A stretch of DNA of 64,000 nucleotides from Polaribacter sp. IC073. GTDB taxonomy: Bacteria; Bacteroidota; Bacteroidia; Flavobacteriales; Flavobacteriaceae. Positions 18,144 to 25,193 of this stretch are shown here, piece after piece. Where the stretch lies: contig NZ_VORS01000001.1 of NCBI RefSeq assembly GCF_007997075.1, positions 496,001-560,000 of the forward strand, in the 5' to 3' direction. The notes below the pieces were generated by a model, which was not told where the DNA came from, ran no database searches, and saw nothing but the letters and a program-made list of their open reading frames with translations. Every line of letters starts with the position of its first letter. The stretch's first letter is position 1. The translations under genes were made by a program, and so were the position numbers.

Positions 18144-20363
18144 TTATTTTTTTCGTTTGTAATTGTAGATTACTTCATCTATTGTAAACCAACAGAAATA
18201 GTAAATCCCAACAGAGAAAATAATATCTCCAATCATTCTCATCCATTTTAAGGTTTGTATGGTTGGCGAGTATAAAAGATCAGATTCTCTAGCAAATGAA
18301 TATCCCTCAGTTATAGAAGTATACGCTTGTATAATTCCTATTGGTAATAAACTTAAAACAACCATTGCTATCAATCCAATGTTTAGACACCAGAAAGCTC
18401 TTTTTAGTTTTTTACTGTTCCAAACTCTATCAGAATAAAAACGCAGACAGATAATTATAAAGCCCATTCCTAACATTCCGTAGACACCAAATAAAGCGGT
18501 GTGTGAATGAACAGCAGTGGTGTTTAAACCTTGAATATAGTACAACGCAATTGGCGGATTAATTAAGAAACCAAAAACCCCAGCCCCTAAGAAGTTCCAA
18601 AAGGAAACAGCAATAAAGAAGAATATTGGCCATTTATAATTCTGAATCCATTTTTTACTTTTTAAAAGATTCCAGTTTTCTCTAATTTCGAATCCCATTA
18701 AAGTTAATGGAACCACTTCTAAAGCACTAAATGTTGCACCCAAAGCAATTGCTTGTATTGGTGTACCAGAATAATATAAATGATGTAAAGTACCTATAAT
18801 TCCACCCGCTAAAAATATAGAAGCCGATGCTACAGAAACTCTACCCGCTGTTTTAGGAGATATGATTTCCATTCTAGAGAAAATAAATGCGATTACTACA
18901 GTTGCAAAAACTTCAAAAAAACCTTCTACCCATAAATGAACTAGCCACCATCTCCAGTAATTAATTACAGGCAAACTACTATTTTCGCCATACATTAATC
19001 CAGAAAAGAAGAACATACCAATTGCCATTACAGATATTAATAAGATGATTAATAAATGTTTCGATTCATCATTTTTTCGAATCGCATAGATAATATGTCT
19101 ACTTACCATCACCACCCATAAAATAAGTCCGATTCCTAAAAATATTTGCCAGAATCTACCTAAATCCATGTATTCATATCCTTGATGTCCAAAGAAAAAG
19201 TTGGTGGTTAAATCTAAAAATTGATGCACGCCTAACCATTCACCCAACATAGAGCCAAAAACAATAATAATTAATGCGACAAAAAGAAAGTTGATTCCAA
19301 AAAGTTGGTATTTCATTTCTTTTTTTGAAATCATAGGTGCTAAAAATAATCCGGTTGCCAACCAAGTTGCGGCAATCCAGAAAACAGCCAATTGTGTATG
19401 CCAAGTTCTAGTTATAGAATAAGGTAAGAACTTGGCTAAATCGAAACCAAAGAAACTTTGTCCTTCAACGGTGTAATGAACCGTTATAACACCTAAAATT
19501 ACTTGTAGACCAATTAGTAAAGAGATGACAAAAAAGTATTTTAAAACAGCTTTTTGAGACTTCACTAGTTTCATGTTAGCCAAAGGATCTTTGTCTGGTT
19601 TTGTTAAAGCTTCTCCTTTTTCATGATTTCTTAAATAATAGAAGGTTAAGATTCCAATAAAAACAAGCAACAATACAATTGATAAACCAGACCAAATTAT
19701 AGAACCATCTGTAATATTATTGTCTATTAAAGGTTCATGTGGCCAATTAGAAGTATAAGTGTAGTCTTTTTCTGGTCTGTTTGTACTTGCGGCCCAAGAA
19801 GTCCAAAAGAAAAAAGCGTTTAACTGCTTTAGTTTTACTTCATCTGTTAAGGCACCTTCGGGTATGGCATATCGTTCATTTCCTTCCGAAAAAATCTTAC
19901 TAAAATGCTGAATATTATTATTGATAGCAGCAACCCTTTCTTTAGAAATTACAATTGTCTTTGTTGCAGAATTATACGTATTCGTTTTAATATCTTTAAT
20001 TAAACGGGCTTTAATTGCTGCTTTCTGTTCTACATCTAATGCACTGTATTCTTTATTAAAATCTCTTTTAGCCCAAAGTTCTAGCATAAAAACAGCTTCT
20101 CTATGAATCCAATCTGCAGACCAATCTGGCGCTACATAACTTCCATGCCCCCAAATAGAGCCAACTTCCATACCACCAATAGATTCCCAAACATTTTGTC
20201 CGATCTGTATGTCTTCAATGGTATAGAAAACTTCATTTGTATCTTTAACTAAAACCTTTTGAGGAATTGGCGGTTGTTTTTGATACACTTGTGTTCCCAC
20301 CCAAATTAGTACTGCAAAAGAGAGTACAATTACGCTTGTAAAAGCGATCCAAATTTTTTTCAT
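18144..20363 (-). CDS. norZ: Quinol-dependent nitric oxide reductase (qNOR)
   Basis: 739 residues, the size of the single-subunit quinol-type enzyme that reduces NO to N2O in the inner membrane. The first 240 residues are a membrane anchor plus periplasmic domain with WGHGSYVAPDWSADW. After it come about a dozen helices with heme-copper oxidase-like His residues (TWHTQLAVFWIA, VHLWVEGFFEVFA, GTLHHLYYSG and HSHTALFG). A heme c site is absent, as expected for qNOR. No nitrite reductase gene is adjacent, so NO detoxification is the likely role. Downstream of the cupin gene. Confidence 0.95.
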   Translation of the reverse strand: MKKIWIAFTSVIVLSFAVLIWVGTQVYQKQPPIPQKVLVKDTNEVFYTIEDIQIGQNVWESIGGMEVGSIWGHGSYVAPDWSADWIHREAVFMLELWAKRDFNKEYSALDVEQKAAIKARLIKDIKTNTYNSATKTIVISKERVAAINNNIQHFSKIFSEGNERYAIPEGALTDEVKLKQLNAFFFWTSWAASTNRPEKDYTYTSNWPHEPLIDNNITDGSIIWSGLSIVLLLVFIGILTFYYLRNHEKGEALTKPDKDPLANMKLVKSQKAVLKYFFVISLLIGLQVILGVITVHYTVEGQSFFGFDLAKFLPYSITRTWHTQLAVFWIAATWLATGLFLAPMISKKEMKYQLFGINFLFVALIIIVFGSMLGEWLGVHQFLDLTTNFFFGHQGYEYMDLGRFWQIFLGIGLILWVVMVSRHIIYAIRKNDESKHLLIILLISVMAIGMFFFSGLMYGENSSLPVINYWRWWLVHLWVEGFFEVFATVVIAFIFSRMEIISPKTAGRVSVASASIFLAGGIIGTLHHLYYSGTPIQAIALGATFSALEVVPLTLMGFEIRENWNLLKSKKWIQNYKWPIFFFIAVSFWNFLGAGVFGFLINPPIALYYIQGLNTTAVHSHTALFGVYGMLGMGFIIICLRFYSDRVWNSKKLKRAFWCLNIGLIAMVVLSLLPIGIIQAYTSITEGYSFARESDLLYSPTIQTLKWMRMIGDIIFSVGIYYFCWFTIDEVIYNYKRKK

Positions 20364-20390
20364 TTTGATTTATTTTACCTATTATTTTAA

Positions 20391-20729
20391 CTAAGAAACA
20401 ACGTCATTTACTCTACTTATAGAGTCTGTTTTTGAAATAGTTAATCGGACTATGGCATCTTTTTCACAGAATAAGTTGTGTGGTACATTTGCGTCTAGTG
20501 CAATTAAATCTCCCTTTTTGAGCTGTAATTCTTTATTGTTAACACCAAAAAGAATTTCCCCTTCAAAAATTTCTACTACAATTGGTTTTGGCGCAGTATG
20601 TTCTTTCATTTCTTGGTTTTTACGCATTACAATTCTTATTTCTTTTGTAGAATTTGTTTCCATAAGTAGCGTAATTGCTGGTTTATCTTCCTTATAAATT
20701 AAGTTTGTTGTTAATGAGGCTGTAATCAT
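20391..20729 (-). CDS. Cupin-domain protein between Rrf2 regulator and qNOR
   Basis: 112 residues, single small cupin barrel. Visible are a strand pattern with EHTAPKPIVVEIFEGEILF, GDLIALDANVPHNL and a final strand region. The metal-binding His set is reduced (His in EHTAP and PHN), as in the anti-sigma-like or sensor cupins often encoded beside NO and stress genes. No signal peptide. It lies 27 bp upstream of the qNOR gene and is preceded by a palindrome shared with the regulator, so it likely belongs to the same NO-responsive unit. Confidence 0.75.
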   Translation of the reverse strand: MITASLTTNLIYKEDKPAITLLMETNSTKEIRIVMRKNQEMKEHTAPKPIVVEIFEGEILFGVNNKELQLKKGDLIALDANVPHNLFCEKDAIVRLTISKTDSISRVNDVVS

Positions 20730-20762
20730 ATCTATCTATAGTTTAAGTTAATTTTAATTAAA

Positions 20763-20792
20763 AATAAAAAGATCTTTATATCTTTTTATTTG
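20763..20792. promoter_or_regulatory. Palindromic operator upstream of cupin-qNOR
   Basis: Perfect 12-bp arms (AAATAAAAAGAT / ATCTTTTTATTT) around a 6-bp centre, 34-63 bp before the cupin start. The half-site resembles the arms of the palindrome in front of the rrf2 gene, which suggests the same protein binds both. Confidence 0.65.
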
Positions 20793-20802
20793 TTAAATTT
20801 TT

Positions 20803-21237
20803 TTAATTTTTTAGGTAATAATTTGCAATGTTTTTATCTGAAGAAAGCTCTAATAATGTGGTGTTTTCGAGCATTTTTTTAAGATTTTCTCTAATATTTA
20901 TGAATTTGAAGTGCAACGGACAAGGTTCTTTGTCATTACATTGTTGCAATCCTAAACCACAACCTGTATAAATACCGTCTCCATCTAAAACCTGAACAAT
21001 ATGACTTAGTGAAATTGTTTTTAAGTTTTTTTCTTCAATGAAAAATCCGCCAAAAGGGCCTTTAATGGACTGCACTATTTTATGCTTTGTAAGCTGTTGT
21101 AATACTTTTGCAGTAAAAGCTTGGGGCGAATCTATGGCTTCAGAAATAGCGCTAATACTTACCTTTTTATTGGTTTTAGCTTGTTGTGCAATAAATATTA
21201 CAGCTCTCAATCCATATTCACAAGTTTTAGAAAACAT
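20803..21237 (-). CDS. Rrf2-family Fe-S regulator (NsrR-like)
   Basis: 144 residues. The N-terminal winged helix (SKTCEYGLRAVIFIA, SISAISEAIDSPQAFTAKVLQQL, GPFGGFF) is typical of Rrf2. Three cysteines at 93, 100 and 106 (C-x6-C-x5-C) match the cluster-binding region of NsrR/IscR. Position beside a cupin and an NO reductase points to NO sensing through an Fe-S cluster. It has its own promoter overlapped by a palindrome, consistent with autorepression. Function inferred from family and context. Confidence 0.88.
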   Translation of the reverse strand: MFSKTCEYGLRAVIFIAQQAKTNKKVSISAISEAIDSPQAFTAKVLQQLTKHKIVQSIKGPFGGFFIEEKNLKTISLSHIVQVLDGDGIYTGCGLGLQQCNDKEPCPLHFKFINIRENLKKMLENTTLLELSSDKNIANYYLKN

Positions 21238-21259
21238 ATATTGGTTTTAAATAAAAAAG

Positions 21260-21289
21260 CAAAGTTACAAAAAAAACAATAAAAGACAA
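21260..21289 (-). promoter_or_regulatory. Promoter of the rrf2 gene
   Basis: On the minus strand TTG (21287-21289), 19-bp spacer, TAACTTTG (21260-21267): a full Bacteroidota TTG-N19-TAnnTTTG promoter, 23 bp before the start codon. Confidence 0.75.
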
Positions 21290-21308
21290 TAATATCTTTT
21301 ATTGTTTT
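21273..21308. promoter_or_regulatory. Palindromic operator overlapping the rrf2 promoter
   Basis: Perfect 14-bp arms (AAAACAATAAAAGA / TCTTTTATTGTTTT) around an 8-bp centre. It covers the -33 box and spacer of the rrf2 promoter, so a bound repressor would block RNA polymerase. Confidence 0.7.
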
Positions 21309-21430
21309 AGGAAATTTTAATGGTTTATTATATTGGTAAGAAATCACTTTATTTTAAATTATAAATAGCACATTAATTTTAAAAACAGCACCAAGAAAGT
21401 TAAAGGTTTTTATACTTAAGTTTAAAAGGC

Positions 21431-21438
21431 TATTTTTG
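21431..21438 (+). promoter_or_regulatory. -7 box for the alpha/beta hydrolase gene
   Basis: TATTTTTG exactly matches TAnnTTTG and lies 23 bp before the proposed CTG start at 21462. The -33 region is poor. Confidence 0.45.
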
Positions 21439-21461
21439 TTCAAAATTAAAACTCAAATAAG

Positions 21462-22244
21462 CTGTTAAACTACTATTCATATCCTCATGAGGTTTCTAAG
21501 AAATGGGTAACTTTTGTTCATGGAGCAGGAGGAAGCAGTTCTATTTGGTTTAAACAAGTACGTGATTTTAAAAAGCATTTTAACGTTTTAATTTTAGATT
21601 TACGTGGCCATGGTAATAGCAAACCAAAGTTAAAAGATACTTTTAAAGCGAAATATACATTCGATTCTATTACTGCAGATATTGTTGAGGTTATTGATCA
21701 TTTAAAAATTGAAAAATCTCATTTTATTGGTATTTCTTTAGGAACAATTCTTATTCGTAATCTTGCGGAAAAAAGACCAGAATTGGTACAAAGTATGATT
21801 ATGGGGGGCGCAATTATAAAGATGAACTTTCGTTCGCAAGTTTTAATGAAAGTGGGCAATATCTTTAAATCTGTAGTGCCTTACATGATGCTTTACAAAC
21901 TCTTTGCTTTTATTATAATGCCGAAGAAAAATCATAAGAAATCGAGATTGTTGTTTGTAAACGAAGCAAAGAAATTATATCAAAAAGAATTTTTACGTTG
22001 GTTTAAATTAACTTCAGAAATCAACCCACTTTTACGTTTTTTTAGAACGAAAGACATTCAAATTCCGACTTTATACGTCATGGGAGCAGAGGATCATTTG
22101 TTTCTACCATCCATAAAAAACATTGTTTCAAAACATGTTACTTCTTCACTCTTTGTAATTGAAAATTGTGGTCATGTTGTAAATGTAGAACAACCAGAAA
22201 TGTTTAACAATCAAACCATTGGTTTTATAAATTCTTTGGCATAA
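21462..22244 (+). CDS. Alpha/beta hydrolase with apparent CTG start
   Basis: About 260 residues. The frame runs from CTG at 21462 (LLNYYSYPHEVSKKWVTFVHG): oxyanion segment HGAGG, nucleophile region FIGISLGTIL (Ser in GISLG), acid in GAEDHLF, His in NCGHVVNVEQPE. Between the upstream stop (21447-21449) and this point the frame has no ATG, GTG or TTG; the first ATG, after 107 codons, would remove the nucleophile. Either CTG initiates or the start was lost. Substrate unknown; cytoplasmic. Confidence 0.75.
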   Translation: MLNYYSYPHEVSKKWVTFVHGAGGSSSIWFKQVRDFKKHFNVLILDLRGHGNSKPKLKDTFKAKYTFDSITADIVEVIDHLKIEKSHFIGISLGTILIRNLAEKRPELVQSMIMGGAIIKMNFRSQVLMKVGNIFKSVVPYMMLYKLFAFIIMPKKNHKKSRLLFVNEAKKLYQKEFLRWFKLTSEINPLLRFFRTKDIQIPTLYVMGAEDHLFLPSIKNIVSKHVTSSLFVIENCGHVVNVEQPEMFNNQTIGFINSLA

Positions 22245-22245
22245 A

Positions 22246-22271
22246 AAAAGCGAGTTTTTCAACCCGCTTTT
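22246..22271. terminator. Terminator between convergent hydrolase and aminopeptidase genes
   Basis: Stem AAAAGCG-a-GTT / AAC-c-CGCTTTT with one mismatch and a short loop, directly after the hydrolase stop. T-rich on both flanks. Confidence 0.7.
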
Positions 22272-22290
22272 AAAATACTTATTTCAAGGT

Positions 22291-23583
22291 TTAACCTTGC
22301 ATTATATCTTCAATTTCATTTGCTTCAATAGGAATATTTCCCATTAAATTAATCGGTTCTCCTTTTGCTTGCACAACCACATCATCTTCTAAACGAATTC
22401 CGAAACCTTCTTTAGGAATGTAAATTCCAGGTTCTACGGTAAATACATTATTTGCTTGCATTGGCTCGTGTAACAGTCCGTAATCATGCGTGTCTAAACC
22501 AATATGATGCGAAGTTCCGTGCATAAAATATTGTTTGTATGCAGGCCAATTTTTATCTTCATTCTGAATATCAGCTTTGTCTAATAAACCTAGTTTTAGC
22601 AATTCTGAAGTCATAATATTTCCAACCTCTACATGGTATTCTTTCCATAAAGTTCCTGGAACTAATAATTTTGTAGCTTCTTTTTTAACGTGATTTACTG
22701 CGTTATAAACTGCTTTTTGTCTGTCAGAGAATTTACCAGAAACAGGTACTGTTCTAGATAAATCACTTTTATAATTTGCGTATTCTGCGGCAACATCAAA
22801 CAAGATTAAATCACCAGCTTTACATTGTTGATTGTTTTCTACATAATGTAAAACATTTGCGTTGTTTCCTGAAGCAATAATTGGCGTGTATGCGAATCCT
22901 TTAGAACGATTTCTTACAAATTCATGCAATAATTCTGCTTCAATCTCATATTCCCAAACACCCGGTTTTATAAAATCTAAAATTCTACGAAAACCCTTAT
23001 CTGTAATATCACAAGCGTTTTGCATTAAATCTAACTCAATAGGGTCTTTAACAGCGCGTAATCTTTGTAAAATGGGATTACTTTTTGCGACAGAATGCGC
23101 AGGATATTTTGCTAATAACCATTTGGTAAAACGATCTTCACGTGTTTCTGTTGTTGTATTTGCTCTGTAATGTTCGTTTGTATTGATGTAAAGAGTATCA
23201 CAATAAGAAGACATTTCGAACAATACTTTTTCTAAATCTTGTAACCAAAAAACAGTTTTTATTCCAGAAGTTTCTAAAGCAGCTTCTTTGGTTAATTTTG
23301 CTCCTTCCCAAACTGCAATATGGTCATTGGTTTCTGTAACAAATAAAACTTCACGTAAGTTTTCATTCGGACAATCTGGAAACAACATTAAAACACTTTC
23401 CTCTTGATCTACACCACTTAAATACAAAATATCTCTATGTTGTTCGAATGGCATTGTGCTATCTGCACTTATTGGGTAGGTATCATTAGAATTAAAAATT
23501 GCTAAACTATTCGGCTTCATTGCAGCAGCAAAGTTTTTACGATTTTTTAAATATAATTGTGCGTCTATTTTATGGTATTTCAT
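22291..23583 (-). CDS. Xaa-Pro aminopeptidase (M24, PepP-type)
   Basis: 430 residues. The N-terminal creatinase-like domain is followed by a pita-bread M24 domain. Dimetal ligands are visible as Asp in LILFDVAAEY, Asp in YKSDLSRTVPV, His in GTSHHIGLDTHD, Glu in FTVEPGIYIP and Glu in FGIRLEDDVVV. The enzyme releases N-terminal residues next to proline in the cytoplasm. Monocistronic, with a full promoter upstream. Confidence 0.93.
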   Translation of the reverse strand: MKYHKIDAQLYLKNRKNFAAAMKPNSLAIFNSNDTYPISADSTMPFEQHRDILYLSGVDQEESVLMLFPDCPNENLREVLFVTETNDHIAVWEGAKLTKEAALETSGIKTVFWLQDLEKVLFEMSSYCDTLYINTNEHYRANTTTETREDRFTKWLLAKYPAHSVAKSNPILQRLRAVKDPIELDLMQNACDITDKGFRRILDFIKPGVWEYEIEAELLHEFVRNRSKGFAYTPIIASGNNANVLHYVENNQQCKAGDLILFDVAAEYANYKSDLSRTVPVSGKFSDRQKAVYNAVNHVKKEATKLLVPGTLWKEYHVEVGNIMTSELLKLGLLDKADIQNEDKNWPAYKQYFMHGTSHHIGLDTHDYGLLHEPMQANNVFTVEPGIYIPKEGFGIRLEDDVVVQAKGEPINLMGNIPIEANEIEDIMQG

Positions 23584-23605
23584 ACTAAAAAATTTTGTTG
23601 AAATA

Positions 23606-23637
23606 CAAAGGTATGAATAATTAAGACGAACTTACAA
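23606..23637 (-). promoter_or_regulatory. Promoter of the aminopeptidase gene
   Basis: On the minus strand TTG (23635-23637), 21-bp spacer, TACCTTTG (23606-23613). Exact consensus for both boxes, 22 bp before the ATG. Confidence 0.7.
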
Positions 23638-23661
23638 CGAGATACAACTTCGCTAATAATT

Positions 23662-23701
23662 AAATACCCTTTTCTGTTTTCAAAAACAGAAAAGGGTATT
23701 T
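23662..23701 (-). terminator. Terminator after the RNA helicase gene
   Basis: A perfect 19-bp inverted repeat (AAATACCCTTTTCTGTTTT / AAAACAGAAAAGGGTATTT) with a 2-bp centre, 28 bp after the helicase stop. Confidence 0.85.
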
Positions 23702-23729
23702 AAATAAAGTTAATTTTGTGACTTATTTG

Positions 23730-25028
23730 TTAATAACGCTTCTTTTTAGGTGCGCTAGTTCTTCCTCTTCCAGAAGGTTCAGAAGGTTTATTCCCTTTAA
23801 AATGAGGCTTGCTTTTTGGTTTGTTTCCTTGAGATTTTGTCTTCTTACCAAAAGAACCTTTACTTTGTGAAGCGGCTCTCTTAGGAGCATCTGTATCCGT
23901 AGGCTCAAAACCTTCTACAATAGTAGATTCTAATTTTTCTTTTAGTAATTTCTCAATTTCACTTTGGTATTCACTTTCTTCACTACAAACCAAAGAAATT
24001 GCTTCCCCAGCTGCACCAGCTCTTCCTGTTCTACCAATTCTGTGTACATAATCTTCTGGTACATTTGGCAATTCGAAATTAACTACGTGAGGTAATAAAG
24101 GAATGTCTAAACCACGTGCTGCAATATCTGTTGCAACCAAAATTTTAATAGAATTGTCTTTAAAATTCTTTAAAGCTTTTGTTCTAGCACCCTGACTTTT
24201 ATTTCCGTGAATTGCTGCAGCAGAAATTCCAGATTTCACTAATTTCTCCGTCAATTTATTAGCACCATGCTTTGTTCTTGTAAAGATTAAAACCTGGTTC
24301 CAATTATTGTCTTTAATTAATTTTATCGTAAACTCAGTTTTTTTGTTTTTATCAACCTTATAAACTTTGTGAGTTACTTTTTTTGCTGTTGAATTTTGCG
24401 GAGCCGTTTCAACAGAAACAGGATTTCTTAAAATTCCTGAAGCTAATTTTTTAATATCATTAGAAAACGTTGCAGAAAACATTAAATTCTGACGCTTTGC
24501 AGGCATAAAACTAATAATTTTGTTAATATCTCTAACAAAACCCATATCTAGCATTCTGTCTGCTTCATCAAGAATTAAAATATCAACTCTTTTAAAAGAA
24601 ACAGCTTTTCTATCGTGCAAATCCAATAATCTACCAGGGGTTGCTACTAAAATATCTACACCGCTTCTTAACGTCGCTATTTGTGGTTTTGCGTTCACAC
24701 CACCAAAAACAACTGCAGATTTTATGTCTACATATTTACTGTACTCCTTAACATTGTCATGCACTTGTGCAGCCAATTCTCTGGTTGGTGTTAAAACCAA
24801 TGCACGTAAAGGCCTGTATTTTGGGTGTTTGGTTTCTACTAAATGTTGTAAAACTGGCAATGTAAAACCGGCAGTTTTTCCTGTACCAGTTTGTGCCGAA
24901 GCTAAAATATCTTTTCCGTCTAATATATGTGGAATTGCTTTTTCTTGTATTGGTGATGGTTTGGTGTATCCTTTCTCTTCAACTGCTTTTACCAATGCCG
25001 GAGATAAACCTAAATCTTTAAATGTCAT
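23730..25028 (-). CDS. DEAD-box RNA helicase (RhlE type)
   Basis: 432 residues. All core motifs are present: Q motif ([14 protein letters not shown]), Walker [36 protein letters not shown] and [10 protein letters not shown]. The basic C-terminal tail of about 60 residues, rich in Lys, Ser and Gly, fits the RhlE group, which unwinds RNA in ribosome assembly and mRNA decay. Monocistronic, own promoter and terminator. Confidence 0.93.
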   Translation of the reverse strand: MTFKDLGLSPALVKAVEEKGYTKPSPIQEKAIPHILDGKDILASAQTGTGKTAGFTLPVLQHLVETKHPKYRPLRALVLTPTRELAAQVHDNVKEYSKYVDIKSAVVFGGVNAKPQIATLRSGVDILVATPGRLLDLHDRKAVSFKRVDILILDEADRMLDMGFVRDINKIISFMPAKRQNLMFSATFSNDIKKLASGILRNPVSVETAPQNSTAKKVTHKVYKVDKNKKTEFTIKLIKDNNWNQVLIFTRTKHGANKLTEKLVKSGISAAAIHGNKSQGARTKALKNFKDNSIKILVATDIAARGLDIPLLPHVVNFELPNVPEDYVHRIGRTGRAGAAGEAISLVCSEESEYQSEIEKLLKEKLESTIVEGFEPTDTDAPKRAASQSKGSFGKKTKSQGNKPKSKPHFKGNKPSEPSGRGRTSAPKKKRY

Positions 25029-25072
25029 AAATAATATTTATGAAAGCAACTTTATGTAGTTGTTTCAGCCCG

Positions 25073-25100
25073 CAAAGATACATTCTTTAAAATTGAACAA
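25073..25100 (-). promoter_or_regulatory. Promoter of the RNA helicase gene
   Basis: On the minus strand TTG (25098-25100), 17-bp spacer, TATCTTTG (25073-25080). It leaves a leader of about 40 nt, longer than those of its neighbours and common for helicase genes under cold control. Confidence 0.65.
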
Positions 25101-25193
25101 GAATAGATCTTAAAAATCCTTTTTATGTTAATTCTTTTGATATTGATTTTACAAGTAGTAATTTCAACGTTTCTTAATCAAATCTTATTTCTT

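Noticed and set aside
23723-23908. 61-codon minus-strand ORF at the end of the helicase gene
   Set aside because: It is the low-complexity Lys/Ser tail of the helicase read in another frame.
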